DNA from: an uncultured Clostridia bacterium
GTDB lineage: Bacteria > Bacillota > Clostridia > Christensenellales > Pumilibacteraceae
DNA length: 29,240 nt
Direction of reading: 5' to 3'
NCBI GenBank assembly: GCA_934229275.1
Contig: CAKQDN010000023.1
Span: forward strand, 1-29,240
The first letter of the stretch is position 1. Every line of letters begins with the position of its first letter. Position numbers and translations under genes: made by a program. The notes beneath the pieces were generated by a model. That model was not told where the DNA came from. It did not search any database and saw only the letters and a list, made by a program, of their open reading frames with translations. Of the stretch, positions 1 to 7,225 are shown piece by piece.

Positions 1-32
1 CTATTCGGGAAATATTGTCAAGAGTATTTTAG

Positions 33-68
33 GCATAAAAATATGGGTGTCCGCACTCGCAGACACCC
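33..68 (-). terminator. Intrinsic terminator at left edge
   Basis: A 7-bp perfect stem (GGGTGTC at 45-51 with GACACCC at 62-68) encloses a 10-base loop. Read on the minus strand it is followed by ATATTTTTAT, a usable U-rich tail. It would end transcription coming leftwards through the broken regulator genes. Confidence 0.6.
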
Positions 69-144
69 CATAAAAAACATAGCACTATTCTATTGATAAA
101 CTTACAAATATAAGACTATCACCTTTGATTTCGATGGGTTTATT

Positions 145-273
145 TTAGTCAACTATATTTTCATTCTTAAATAGTGGGCTATTAAAAAAATCAACAATAT
201 CTATTCCCAATCCTTGGCACAACTCAAATAGAATACGAACGTTCACCCCCGTATCTATGCGGCAACACCTATT
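145..273 (-). pseudogene. Remnant of an XRE-family HTH regulator (C-terminal end)
   Basis: An open stretch of 42 codons ending in TAA at 145-147 reads RIDTGVNVRILFELCQGLGI, then a DIVDFFNSPLF-type ending. This is the usual last helices and tail of small Cro/CI (XRE) DNA-binding proteins, in which a G-hydrophobic-DFF motif closes the domain. No start codon or N-terminal HTH is present: a stop lies directly upstream in frame (274-276) and I found no matching N-terminal half in the other frames between 274 and 404. It is best read as a decayed fragment next to another decayed regulator. Confidence comes only from motif similarity over about 35 residues. Confidence 0.5.
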
Positions 274-404
274 TTAGTAATGCCCTCGGTTTGATTATTT
301 TATCGGATTCTAAAAACCTTGTCAATATCTTCTCTTGAATTTTTATCTGTAAAATCTTTCCATTCGCGTACGCCATGCGTGGGCGGTTTGGACAGATTCG
401 TCGG

Positions 405-716
405 TTATGATACGCCAAAAACAAAAAAGTTACAACCATACCACACAATATCATCGCACGAGAAGCGTATGTTATTATGCGGTATTGTATTATCAACGTA
501 ATAATAAATATGTTTTTTACGGACTTGCGCCACCTCGTACCCTGCTTTATTCAGCGTTCTTATATTGCTTGCTATTACCCGCGGTATCACGCTGATACCC
601 CGTTTTTGCAATTCCTCTTGCAATTCATCGGCGTTTAATGCGTGATTTTCATCCGTTTGATTGTACAATATATCCCATAATACAAGCAACTTTATCTGAT
701 TGTTATCTATTTCCAT
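405..716 (-). pseudogene. Truncated WYL/DeoR-type transcriptional regulator (N-terminal wing only)
   Basis: A 103-codon frame whose first 75 residues look like the N-terminal winged helix of WYL-domain regulators: a helix near IKLLVLWDIL, then ELQEELQKRGISV, then a recognition helix and wing (NIRTLNKAGYEVAQVRKKHIYYY). It matches the plan of the intact regulator at 28224-29219 (LLKLLEIL, ELIDKLAGMGIVC, DIEVLNNFGYEVL). After residue 75 the sequence loses family character and stops. The WYL domain (about 200 residues in intact members) is absent, and I see no continuation in other frames. The start at 716 has only a weak GAGAG-like ribosome site. Most likely a dead gene; a functional stand-alone wHTH protein is possible but less likely. 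Confidence 0.6.
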
Positions 717-746
717 TACTACTCTCTAACTTTTGTTGTGCTTTTT

Positions 747-928
747 TTATCTTATGTTTTTATACAACGGGCCGTAGGCGGCGCAGAGCGGTAGTCCTGT
801 CCTTCTTTGTCCATTCCGAATGCATTCCACGCGGCGGGGCAATAAATATCCTTTTCGTCTACGTGTCCCATTTCGCAAAGCGTTTTAATGAGCTCGGGCG
901 ATATTATTTTAGGTACGTTTTTCAGCAT
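747..928 (-). pseudogene. fucU: fucU::fucI deletion chimera (L-fucose mutarotase start fused to L-fucose isomerase end)
   Basis: The ATG at 926-928 has a strong AAAGGAG site inside the end of the GH112 gene, 4 bases after that gene's TGA, so it was translationally coupled. Residues 1-25 match FucU position by position (ISPELIKTLCEMGHVDE), including His22, the family's catalytic histidine. From about residue 26 the sequence switches to the C-terminus of L-fucose isomerase: CPAAWNAFGMDKEGQDYRS, compared with SAWAAHGMDIEGQDYRA in E. coli FucI as I recall it. The frame then slips: translation stops at 752-754, but the adjacent frame reads AAYGPLYKNIR and stops at 747-749, matching the FucI ending YGPLYK. 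One base appears lost near 783-787. FucU is normally about 140 aa and FucI about 590, so neither function survives. The family assignment is from memory of conserved ends. Confidence 0.85.
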
Positions 929-932
929 GGTT

Positions 933-3095
933 TCACTCCTTTATCCATCTGATTTCCATAGGTGCAAGCGAAAGGTTTGTTTTCTTGCCGTTGATATCGT
1001 AAAAATCGGTTGCCTGCGGCTGATCCGAATTGTTTACTACCGCATACTTCTTCGCCGCAGGATAATAATTGCATTCCGTGGCGGCGTTCGTCGCATAGCA
1101 CACGTTTAAATCTTTCTTCGCCACGTAACACATCGCCTTGTACAGCAGCCGCGAATTCTCGAAACTGTACGGAAGCCCCGTGATATAAAAACTCCTACCG
1201 CTGCCGTACTCGTTCACCGCCATCTTCACTTCGCCTACGTTCACGTTTCTCTTAAATCTGTCGCTGAACGCAATATCCAGCACTTTCGTCTTTTCCAGCG
1301 CGTAGATATTCTTCTTGTCCTCTCCGTAATCCACACTTTCAAGCCCCGCCGTCAATTCGTGCGGCACCTTTGTTATGTTATATTTATCCACAGAAAGCGT
1401 ATAGCCGATTTCTTCGTCCACACCAAGCACGTCCGCCAGTTGGAAGCATCTTCCGTTCCCCTCGCACGCCGTCGGCTCGCCTACGCCGATGAATCCGCCT
1501 CCGTTATACACGAATCTGCGTATCGACGCCTGCAATCTTTCGTCCAGCCATTCTTTTCCGCCCGAATACGACGTATACGCGTCTCCCGCGTTTATGATGA
1601 CGTCTATATCCTGCGGCACTCCGTCTTTCACTTCGTCAAACGACAAAAATTCGATATCTACGGGCAATCCGCTTATCGCTTCCAATATCCCCTGATACGA
1701 ATATATCTGCTGATACCAGAGTTCGTGCGCCACCATATGGCTCATCCAGCTTCTCTTTTTTCCCCAGGCGTTCAAAAGTCCCGCTTTCAGCCTGCACCAC
1801 GGTTTTTTGTTATCCACCGCCGCGTATATCGTCCGGAATTCGTCCGCCACTTCCGCCACACGCTCTACAAACGCCGGAAATTTCGCCGCCAGCGAAAGAT
1901 ACCCGCCGAATCCCATGCGGTCTATCGGTTTCCGCATGATTGCACGCCTTGCCGTCCGCCAGTTGCGGTTCAATTCTTCCACCGCGTTTTTTTCGTTCCC
2001 ATCAAAAAACGTATCGGGAAAGAAATACGGCAGAAATCTCCCTTCGCAGTATTTTACGTGCGGAATTTCCGATAACATTCTTACCGTTACGCCTCCGCCT
2101 ACCGAGCCTACAACCGCGTCCAGCCCCATATCTTTGAAATGTTCTCCGTACGGCTCGCTGCCTATCCAGTCGTCTCCTAAGAACATCATCGCTTCTTTTC
2201 CGTATCCGTGGCAGATGTCCACAAGTTCTTTAATCGTTTTGCTTACGAACCTTTCCACGTAGTCCATATACTTTTTGAACTTTTCCGTGGGCGTTCTGAA
2301 GCAGTTGTTATAATACCCGCTGTCCACGAAATCTTCCGCTACCAGTTTTATTCCGCTTTCTTTTTCAAAATCCGCCATCAGCACGGGGTTCGCCGTCTGC
2401 GCATACCCGAACCATTCCACCTGCTTCTCTTTTCCGAGGTCGTTGAAAATCAGCGTGAACTGATACAAAAACGTCGTGAATCGCACCACGTTCGTTTCAG
2501 GATTCTCTTCGCACCACTTCTTCATATGCTCCACGATATACTTCTTCGTCGCAGGAAACGCGGGGTCGTACGTCAGTTGCTTCTCGCACGTCCATTCGTT
2601 CGTTATGTAATTGTATATCTGCACCGGATGCCACGTTACGCGCGCAAGAAACGTTACCGTGTATTCGTGGAATTCTTTGCAATTTTCTATCGTTACGACT
2701 CCGCTTTTCTCGTCTGCCTGCCAGTCGCTGCGCGGTACTTCTTCCCCCGTGGTGCGGTCGTATACCTGCCATAATCCGATATACGTATAGTCCGGCGAGA
2801 ATTCGTCCGCGAGAAATCCCTTCATGATTTCTATTTCCGTTGCCTTGCCTACGGCAAGTTTCCGCTCCGAAAGCAGAAATATCCGCTGCGCTTCCTCCGG
2901 ATGCTTCCGCGCCCAGTCGTTATCTCCGCGCACCACGAAATACGTGTTGTACACCTTCCCGAATTGTCCCGCGTTCTTCGGCAGACGCGTTCCGTCGCAA
3001 TCCCGCACCGCGTCCGCTCCCCATTTCTCCGCGATCGCTTTCGTTCCTTCCACGAAACTTTCGTCCGTCGGTATTGTAAATCTTCCTTTCTTCAT
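933..3095 (-). CDS. GH112 beta-galactoside phosphorylase (galacto-/lacto-N-biose or galactosyl-rhamnose phosphorylase)
   Basis: This 720-aa cytoplasmic protein has the full length and landmarks of GH112, which phosphorolyses terminal beta-galactosides to alpha-galactose 1-phosphate. Visible motifs are the N-terminal GRFTIPTD and KWGADAVRDCDGT, the barrel motif EAMMFLGDDWIGSEP with D308 at the known catalytic acid position, EGRFLPYFFPDTF, RKPIDRMGFGGYL and a C-terminal glutamine-amidotransferase-like region with VIINAGDAYT and GGGFIGVGEP. Known specificities are Gal-beta-1,3-HexNAc and Gal-beta-1,4-L-rhamnose. Nearby rhamnosidase-like genes point to the latter and the fucU/fucI scar to mucin- or milk-type glycans; I cannot choose. 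There is no signal peptide, so it acts on imported disaccharide. The start at 3095 fits the family N-terminus and has GAAGGA and AAAGGA upstream. Local GC is clearly higher than in the ABC and GH37 genes. Confidence 0.92.
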   Translation of the reverse strand: MKKGRFTIPTDESFVEGTKAIAEKWGADAVRDCDGTRLPKNAGQFGKVYNTYFVVRGDNDWARKHPEEAQRIFLLSERKLAVGKATEIEIMKGFLADEFSPDYTYIGLWQVYDRTTGEEVPRSDWQADEKSGVVTIENCKEFHEYTVTFLARVTWHPVQIYNYITNEWTCEKQLTYDPAFPATKKYIVEHMKKWCEENPETNVVRFTTFLYQFTLIFNDLGKEKQVEWFGYAQTANPVLMADFEKESGIKLVAEDFVDSGYYNNCFRTPTEKFKKYMDYVERFVSKTIKELVDICHGYGKEAMMFLGDDWIGSEPYGEHFKDMGLDAVVGSVGGGVTVRMLSEIPHVKYCEGRFLPYFFPDTFFDGNEKNAVEELNRNWRTARRAIMRKPIDRMGFGGYLSLAAKFPAFVERVAEVADEFRTIYAAVDNKKPWCRLKAGLLNAWGKKRSWMSHMVAHELWYQQIYSYQGILEAISGLPVDIEFLSFDEVKDGVPQDIDVIINAGDAYTSYSGGKEWLDERLQASIRRFVYNGGGFIGVGEPTACEGNGRCFQLADVLGVDEEIGYTLSVDKYNITKVPHELTAGLESVDYGEDKKNIYALEKTKVLDIAFSDRFKRNVNVGEVKMAVNEYGSGRSFYITGLPYSFENSRLLYKAMCYVAKKDLNVCYATNAATECNYYPAAKKYAVVNNSDQPQATDFYDINGKKTNLSLAPMEIRWIKE

Positions 3096-3132
3096 TTCCT
3101 TTCTGTCCTTCTTTTATCGTTTTTGTTTTTTC

Positions 3133-3252
3133 CGGATCTATCAGCTTCATTTCTCCTGCAGCCAACCAAAAACTTTCTTCTTTCCCATTTGCATATTTTA
3201 AAATGATTCTATTGGCATGGCGCTGATGTGCATTCACAACCGAAATCCATTT
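3133..3252 (-). pseudogene. Possible remnant of a second GH112 C-terminal domain, in an otherwise empty 303-base gap
   Basis: The 303-base gap between the GH112 and GH106-like genes is AT-richer than its flanks and holds no intact gene. One frame reads KWISVVNAHQ...ANGKEESFWLAAGEMKLI, resembling the last 35 residues of the adjacent GH112 protein (KYAVVNNSDQ...INGKKTNLSLAPMEIRWI): VVN, NGK, a following LA and a late acidic residue line up. Upstream the frame soon meets a stop, and downstream it runs on out of frame into the GH112 start. A decayed tail of a tandem GH112 copy is the simplest reading, but the match is short and could be a generic beta-sandwich ending. I see nothing else in the rest of the gap (3253-3398). 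Confidence 0.35.
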
Positions 3253-3398
3253 CTCTTCCGTAATATATTTCTTTATAATAAGTAATAATTGTAGGATATG
3301 AAAATTTTTCGTTTATATCTGACAGAATTTCATCGACACAGAATTATTTCCGTGGCTCATATATAAGATCGATATTATATACCGCCATCATTTTCATC

Positions 3399-6227
3399 TT
3401 AATTTTTATTTGTAATCAAAGAAATCTCATTTGCGCCGAACGGCACGAAATTATATGCGTCCGTATAATTTTCGGGCGTTTTTCCTTCCGCCCACTCGCC
3501 GCGAAACTCGAAATTATACGGGCTTACCCCCATCGGCTCGGGAATCGGCTTATAATGATGCGGTCCGAAAATGTTTCTCATACTCGAACGAAGCGTAATC
3601 GTTATTTCGTTCTCACCGTTTTTCAGAAGTTCCGTTATATCGCCTTTATTATCCAGCGTAAACAATTTCTCTTTGCCGTTCGCCCGCACTTTCGCAGTCA
3701 TGAATCTGCCGCCGATTTTCAGCGTCGTGCGCCCCGTTTTGTTTTTATTCACCTTGCCCGTCAGCGTGATTTCACCCTTAAAGAAAGGATAGCCGTGTTT
3801 ATACAATTCGTTCGTTACGGGCGGCATTTTTGTGCGCGGAGAGAGCGAAAAGTCTTCGTTCACCACGAAATCGCCCTTCAAATAAGTGTTTTCAACCGAA
3901 GTATCGTAATACAGACAGTTTCTCAGGCTCTCCGTGGCGAGCGGATCGAACAGAGCGAAATGCACGCCCTCGTGCTGATAAAAATCTATCGAATACTCGA
4001 ACACGTTTTCGCCCGCGCGCACCGCTTCCGTGATATCGCTTTCCACGAAATTCAAGTCGTATCCGCCCCGTGCAAACGTTACGGGCTTGCCGTTCACCGT
4101 CGCCGAAAGCAAATTCGCCCGCTCCATAATAAGCCGCAACGGCATTTTTTCGCGCAGAACGAATTTCTGCCGTATCGTAATTTTGCCTTTATAATCTTCT
4201 CGCAATAAATCTTCAAAAATGCCGGGAACAGCGCGTTTTTTACCGAAAGAGCCTCCGCTTTTGCTCAGTTCCGCATAATCCAGCACAAAATAATTTTCGC
4301 CGACCGCCGTCACTTTGAAAGCGTTCGTAACGTCGGTTTCCGTTTCCGTCTTTTCCGCCCGTTTCGCGTTATCGCTTTTTATCAGAATCACGCTTTCGCT
4401 TGCGGGAATCGTCATCTCGTCGGTAACGTCGCTCTCTTCCAACGTTTCTAAATCAAGCGCGCGATATTCTTTTTCCGCGCCCGCGATTTTCACTTTGCTT
4501 TCTTCCGTATACGACGTGTTTTTGATAAATATAAATTCGCCGATACTTCCGCTCCGAGCCGTAAGCACGCTGTTGCAGTCCTCGCACGTGAATCGTATTC
4601 TTCTGCCCGCGATAATTTCTTCAAGCGTTACATTGCTTTCAAACGAAAGTTTTTCCCGCACGCCGTCGAGAAATACGGGCGTTTGCAATACGCACAGTTT
4701 CCCGCCGTATTGTTTCAGTATCTCATAGGTAGCGCCCGAAATATTGCGCATCTTCGGCACGATCACCGTATCGTAAACGCAGTTCCCGACGCGCAGATTT
4801 TTGCCCTCCGCCTTGCCGTGCCGCTCTAAAATCCGCTCGTCGATCAACTGATATTCCACGCCGTTTTTTCTCAGTACACGCAAAAATTCGTAGAAATCTT
4901 CTTCCGTCCGTTTCACGCTTTCGTAATCTTCGCTGCGGACGTAATCCAGCCAGATATCGCGCATAGGGTGTATTACGCCGATTTTCGCCTTTTCTTCCGT
5001 ATTCGCGACGATATACGAAAGCCGCGCGAAATAATCGTTGAACGCTTTGAATCCTTCGTTCCAGTTGCCGCGCGGGCCGAACACGGGCGGATGATCGATT
5101 CTGCCTCTGCCCGCCACCGAATACGGATATAAATGCTGACACATCACGTTTACACCGCCGAAATACTGCATTTCCGCCACGCTTTTCAGTTCTTTCGGCG
5201 TTACGTCGTACCCAGAACAGCCGAACGTTTCCGTCAACACGCGCTTTTTTCCAAGTTGTTCCGCCGCGTTTGCTACTTGCTTTACAGGCAATTCCGTACA
5301 GCAGAATCTGCCGAGGCAATCCATCCCCGGAATATCCTCGTATTCGTAACTCGGCATCACCGCCGCTCCGCCCCACATCTGCGTGTACAGCGCCACTTCC
5401 TCCACGGAATGTCCCGTTAATTTGCAGTTGTGCGCGCCGCACCAATCGTAGATCTTTTTATAGAAATTTTCTACGTATAATTTATTCAGCGTTTTATAAT
5501 ATTTTTCGCGGAACCGATAGCCGCGCTCGTCGTGAACGAACAGCCAGATCAGGCCCTCGCGGATATCTTCCCCGTCTTTTTCAAATTCCGCTTCCGCAGC
5601 GGGCGTATACGGCGTTCCCCAACGATAGTATTGCGGCTCGTCCGTGAAAAAGCCCGCCAATTCTTTACCGAAATATTCTTTAAAACGCTCGTAATACTTT
5701 TCGTGCGTTTCTCTGATAAACGCGTCGGTTACGTCGGGATTCAAAATATCCGTATTCGCGGGGCTTACGCGAAGATACACGTTATGATATTCGCTGATTC
5801 CCGCCTGTTTTTCGGTAACGCGCACAAAGCCTTGCTTATCGTCTGTTATATACACGGCAAATGCCGATTCGTCGAACGCGCCCGTGGTATATTCCAGATA
5901 CCGCGCGCGGAACGATTCGTTTTCGAGCAGTTTTCCCCCCACGAATCCGCTCGGCCAGCCGTTCTCATCGTAAATCCACGCGTCCATACCCGTTTTGCGC
6001 GCTTTTTTCAAGCATGCCGCCACACACGAAAACCATTTTTTGCCGAGGTATTCGTCTTTTAACCCCGTCCGCGCGTGCATGATAAATCCGCCGATGCCCG
6101 CTTCTTTCATTTCGTCGATTTGTTTTACAAGTTCCGCTTCGTCCAGCGAATTGTTCCACGACCAGAACGGTATGCTTCTGTATTCTTTTAATTCTCCGCC
6201 AAGCGCGGCCTTTAATTGTTCGTTCAT
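3399..6227 (-). CDS. GH106-like putative alpha-L-rhamnosidase (cytoplasmic)
   Basis: This 942-aa protein has the N-terminal signature of the GH106-type family: IPFWSWNNSLDEAELVKQID (residues 19-38), AGIGGFIMHARTGLKDEYLG and WIYDENGWPSGFVGGKLLEN. Further carboxylate sites typical of the barrel are FFTDEPQ (E197), TGHSVEE (273-277) and LTETFGCSGYD (E333). A catalytically inactive amidotransferase-like region lies around 420-560, and GH2-like beta-sandwich domains follow from about 690 (KITIRQKF, NGKPVTF, FKGEITLTGK). Characterised GH106 enzymes release alpha-L-rhamnose, but many family-like bacterial proteins are untested, so the substrate is inference. There is no signal peptide. The start at 6227 has AAGGCGG upstream. 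The gene follows the nucleoside-hydrolase-family gene by 59 bases and is markedly GC-rich (35 of 60 G/C at 5041-5100). Confidence 0.75.
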   Translation of the reverse strand: MNEQLKAALGGELKEYRSIPFWSWNNSLDEAELVKQIDEMKEAGIGGFIMHARTGLKDEYLGKKWFSCVAACLKKARKTGMDAWIYDENGWPSGFVGGKLLENESFRARYLEYTTGAFDESAFAVYITDDKQGFVRVTEKQAGISEYHNVYLRVSPANTDILNPDVTDAFIRETHEKYYERFKEYFGKELAGFFTDEPQYYRWGTPYTPAAEAEFEKDGEDIREGLIWLFVHDERGYRFREKYYKTLNKLYVENFYKKIYDWCGAHNCKLTGHSVEEVALYTQMWGGAAVMPSYEYEDIPGMDCLGRFCCTELPVKQVANAAEQLGKKRVLTETFGCSGYDVTPKELKSVAEMQYFGGVNVMCQHLYPYSVAGRGRIDHPPVFGPRGNWNEGFKAFNDYFARLSYIVANTEEKAKIGVIHPMRDIWLDYVRSEDYESVKRTEEDFYEFLRVLRKNGVEYQLIDERILERHGKAEGKNLRVGNCVYDTVIVPKMRNISGATYEILKQYGGKLCVLQTPVFLDGVREKLSFESNVTLEEIIAGRRIRFTCEDCNSVLTARSGSIGEFIFIKNTSYTEESKVKIAGAEKEYRALDLETLEESDVTDEMTIPASESVILIKSDNAKRAEKTETETDVTNAFKVTAVGENYFVLDYAELSKSGGSFGKKRAVPGIFEDLLREDYKGKITIRQKFVLREKMPLRLIMERANLLSATVNGKPVTFARGGYDLNFVESDITEAVRAGENVFEYSIDFYQHEGVHFALFDPLATESLRNCLYYDTSVENTYLKGDFVVNEDFSLSPRTKMPPVTNELYKHGYPFFKGEITLTGKVNKNKTGRTTLKIGGRFMTAKVRANGKEKLFTLDNKGDITELLKNGENEITITLRSSMRNIFGPHHYKPIPEPMGVSPYNFEFRGEWAEGKTPENYTDAYNFVPFGANEISLITNKN

Positions 6228-6286
6228 CGTAACACCGCCTTATTTCGACCTTCTTTCGGTATCAACATCCTTATTTAAATGTGCGC

Positions 6287-7225
6287 TTAGTCGCCTTCTC
6301 CATTTTTCGAGCCGCCCCGCATTAAAGATTTTAAATATTCGTTGAGTTGCTTTTCCGTTTTTTTTAAATCGTTATTAAGCGTCATATAGCGACACTTTCC
6401 CGTTTTTTCTTTTTTAAACTTGGTAACTCCGTTTTCTGAAATGTAAACTATTCCCCGCTCGGAATAATTATATTTCTCTTCATTTATCGCTGCCATACAA
6501 GTCAGCGGATCCCAACTCGGTCGGGTTCTTTCGAGATTTTCCTCGTATTTTATTCCGTTTCGCTCGTCCACGGTTCTAAAGAAAACTTCAATCGCTTTTC
6601 TCGTAAGCCCCCTGATGCTATTCGCCGTCGTTGACACACGCGCACCGACTTCCGACGGAATAATTACTGTTTCGCACGGAAATTTTTCAAACGTTTTCCT
6701 TGCCGACGGTATATCCTGCTCAATGTTCCATTCGGGGAACGGATTTTCTTGCTCGTTAAACTCAAACGCCCCGCCCATTATATACAGTTTTCCGACTTTT
6801 TCTTTGATGAGCGCCACACCGTTTTTCTCCGAATACTCGTCGGCTGGACTATCAATAAGATTCGCAATATTGCAAGACGGACCTAAACAAATAATGTCGA
6901 CCCGATCGTTTTCGACAAGTGTTTTTCTCATAAGTTTTACGGCATCTTCTTCGATGCAATTATCGCCGCCCGCTATAGTTTCGGCATAATTATCTATCGA
7001 GTCGCACCCGAGCGGTTCGCCTTTATATTCGCCTATCGGAATATATCCGTAACCGAAATCTCTGATCAGCGCAAGCGTTGCGGTGGAAGCGCATTTTCGC
7101 GCGGTGCAAAGGGTGATCGCCTTAACCTCGCATTCGCCATCTTTCATTTTTCCGAGAATATATAAAAGCGCGACTGCATCGTCGCAATCCGCGCCTATAT
7201 CAGTATCAAATATATATTTTTTCAT
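6287..7225 (-). CDS. Inosine/uridine-preferring nucleoside hydrolase family protein
   Basis: This 312-aa protein opens with FDTDIGADCDDAVALLY, the calcium-binding aspartate cluster of IUNH enzymes, in the longer form with two extra residues (DTDIGxDCDD rather than DTDPGxDD). Later family sites are LGPSCNIANL, YIMGGAF, EWNIEQDIPSAR (the N-x-x-x-D segment) and SWDPLTC near the C-terminus, which supplies the last metal-binding aspartate. Family members hydrolyse the N-glycosidic bond of ribonucleosides. In a glycan locus the protein might act on another small N- or O-riboside or be a nucleoside scavenger; the sequence does not decide this. Its ATG overlaps the TGA of the GH78-like gene by 4 bases (ATGA), so the two are translationally coupled. 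No signal peptide. Confidence 0.85.
   Translation of the reverse strand: MKKYIFDTDIGADCDDAVALLYILGKMKDGECEVKAITLCTARKCASTATLALIRDFGYGYIPIGEYKGEPLGCDSIDNYAETIAGGDNCIEEDAVKLMRKTLVENDRVDIICLGPSCNIANLIDSPADEYSEKNGVALIKEKVGKLYIMGGAFEFNEQENPFPEWNIEQDIPSARKTFEKFPCETVIIPSEVGARVSTTANSIRGLTRKAIEVFFRTVDERNGIKYEENLERTRPSWDPLTCMAAINEEKYNYSERGIVYISENGVTKFKKEKTGKCRYMTLNNDLKKTEKQLNEYLKSLMRGGSKNGEGD

Noticed and set aside
269..496. 75-codon minus-strand frame overlapping the WYL relic
   Set aside because: It has no recognisable motif and overlaps the relic in another frame; probably chance.
1359..2075. Long plus-strand open frame (238 codons) opposite the GH112 gene
   Set aside because: It is antisense to a confidently identified GH112 enzyme, has Arg/His/Phe-rich shadow composition, and has no ribosome site or family motif.
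3555..4208. Long plus-strand frames opposite the GH106-like gene (also 5532-6062)
   Set aside because: These are shadow frames produced by GC-rich codons on the minus strand; no start signals or recognisable domains.
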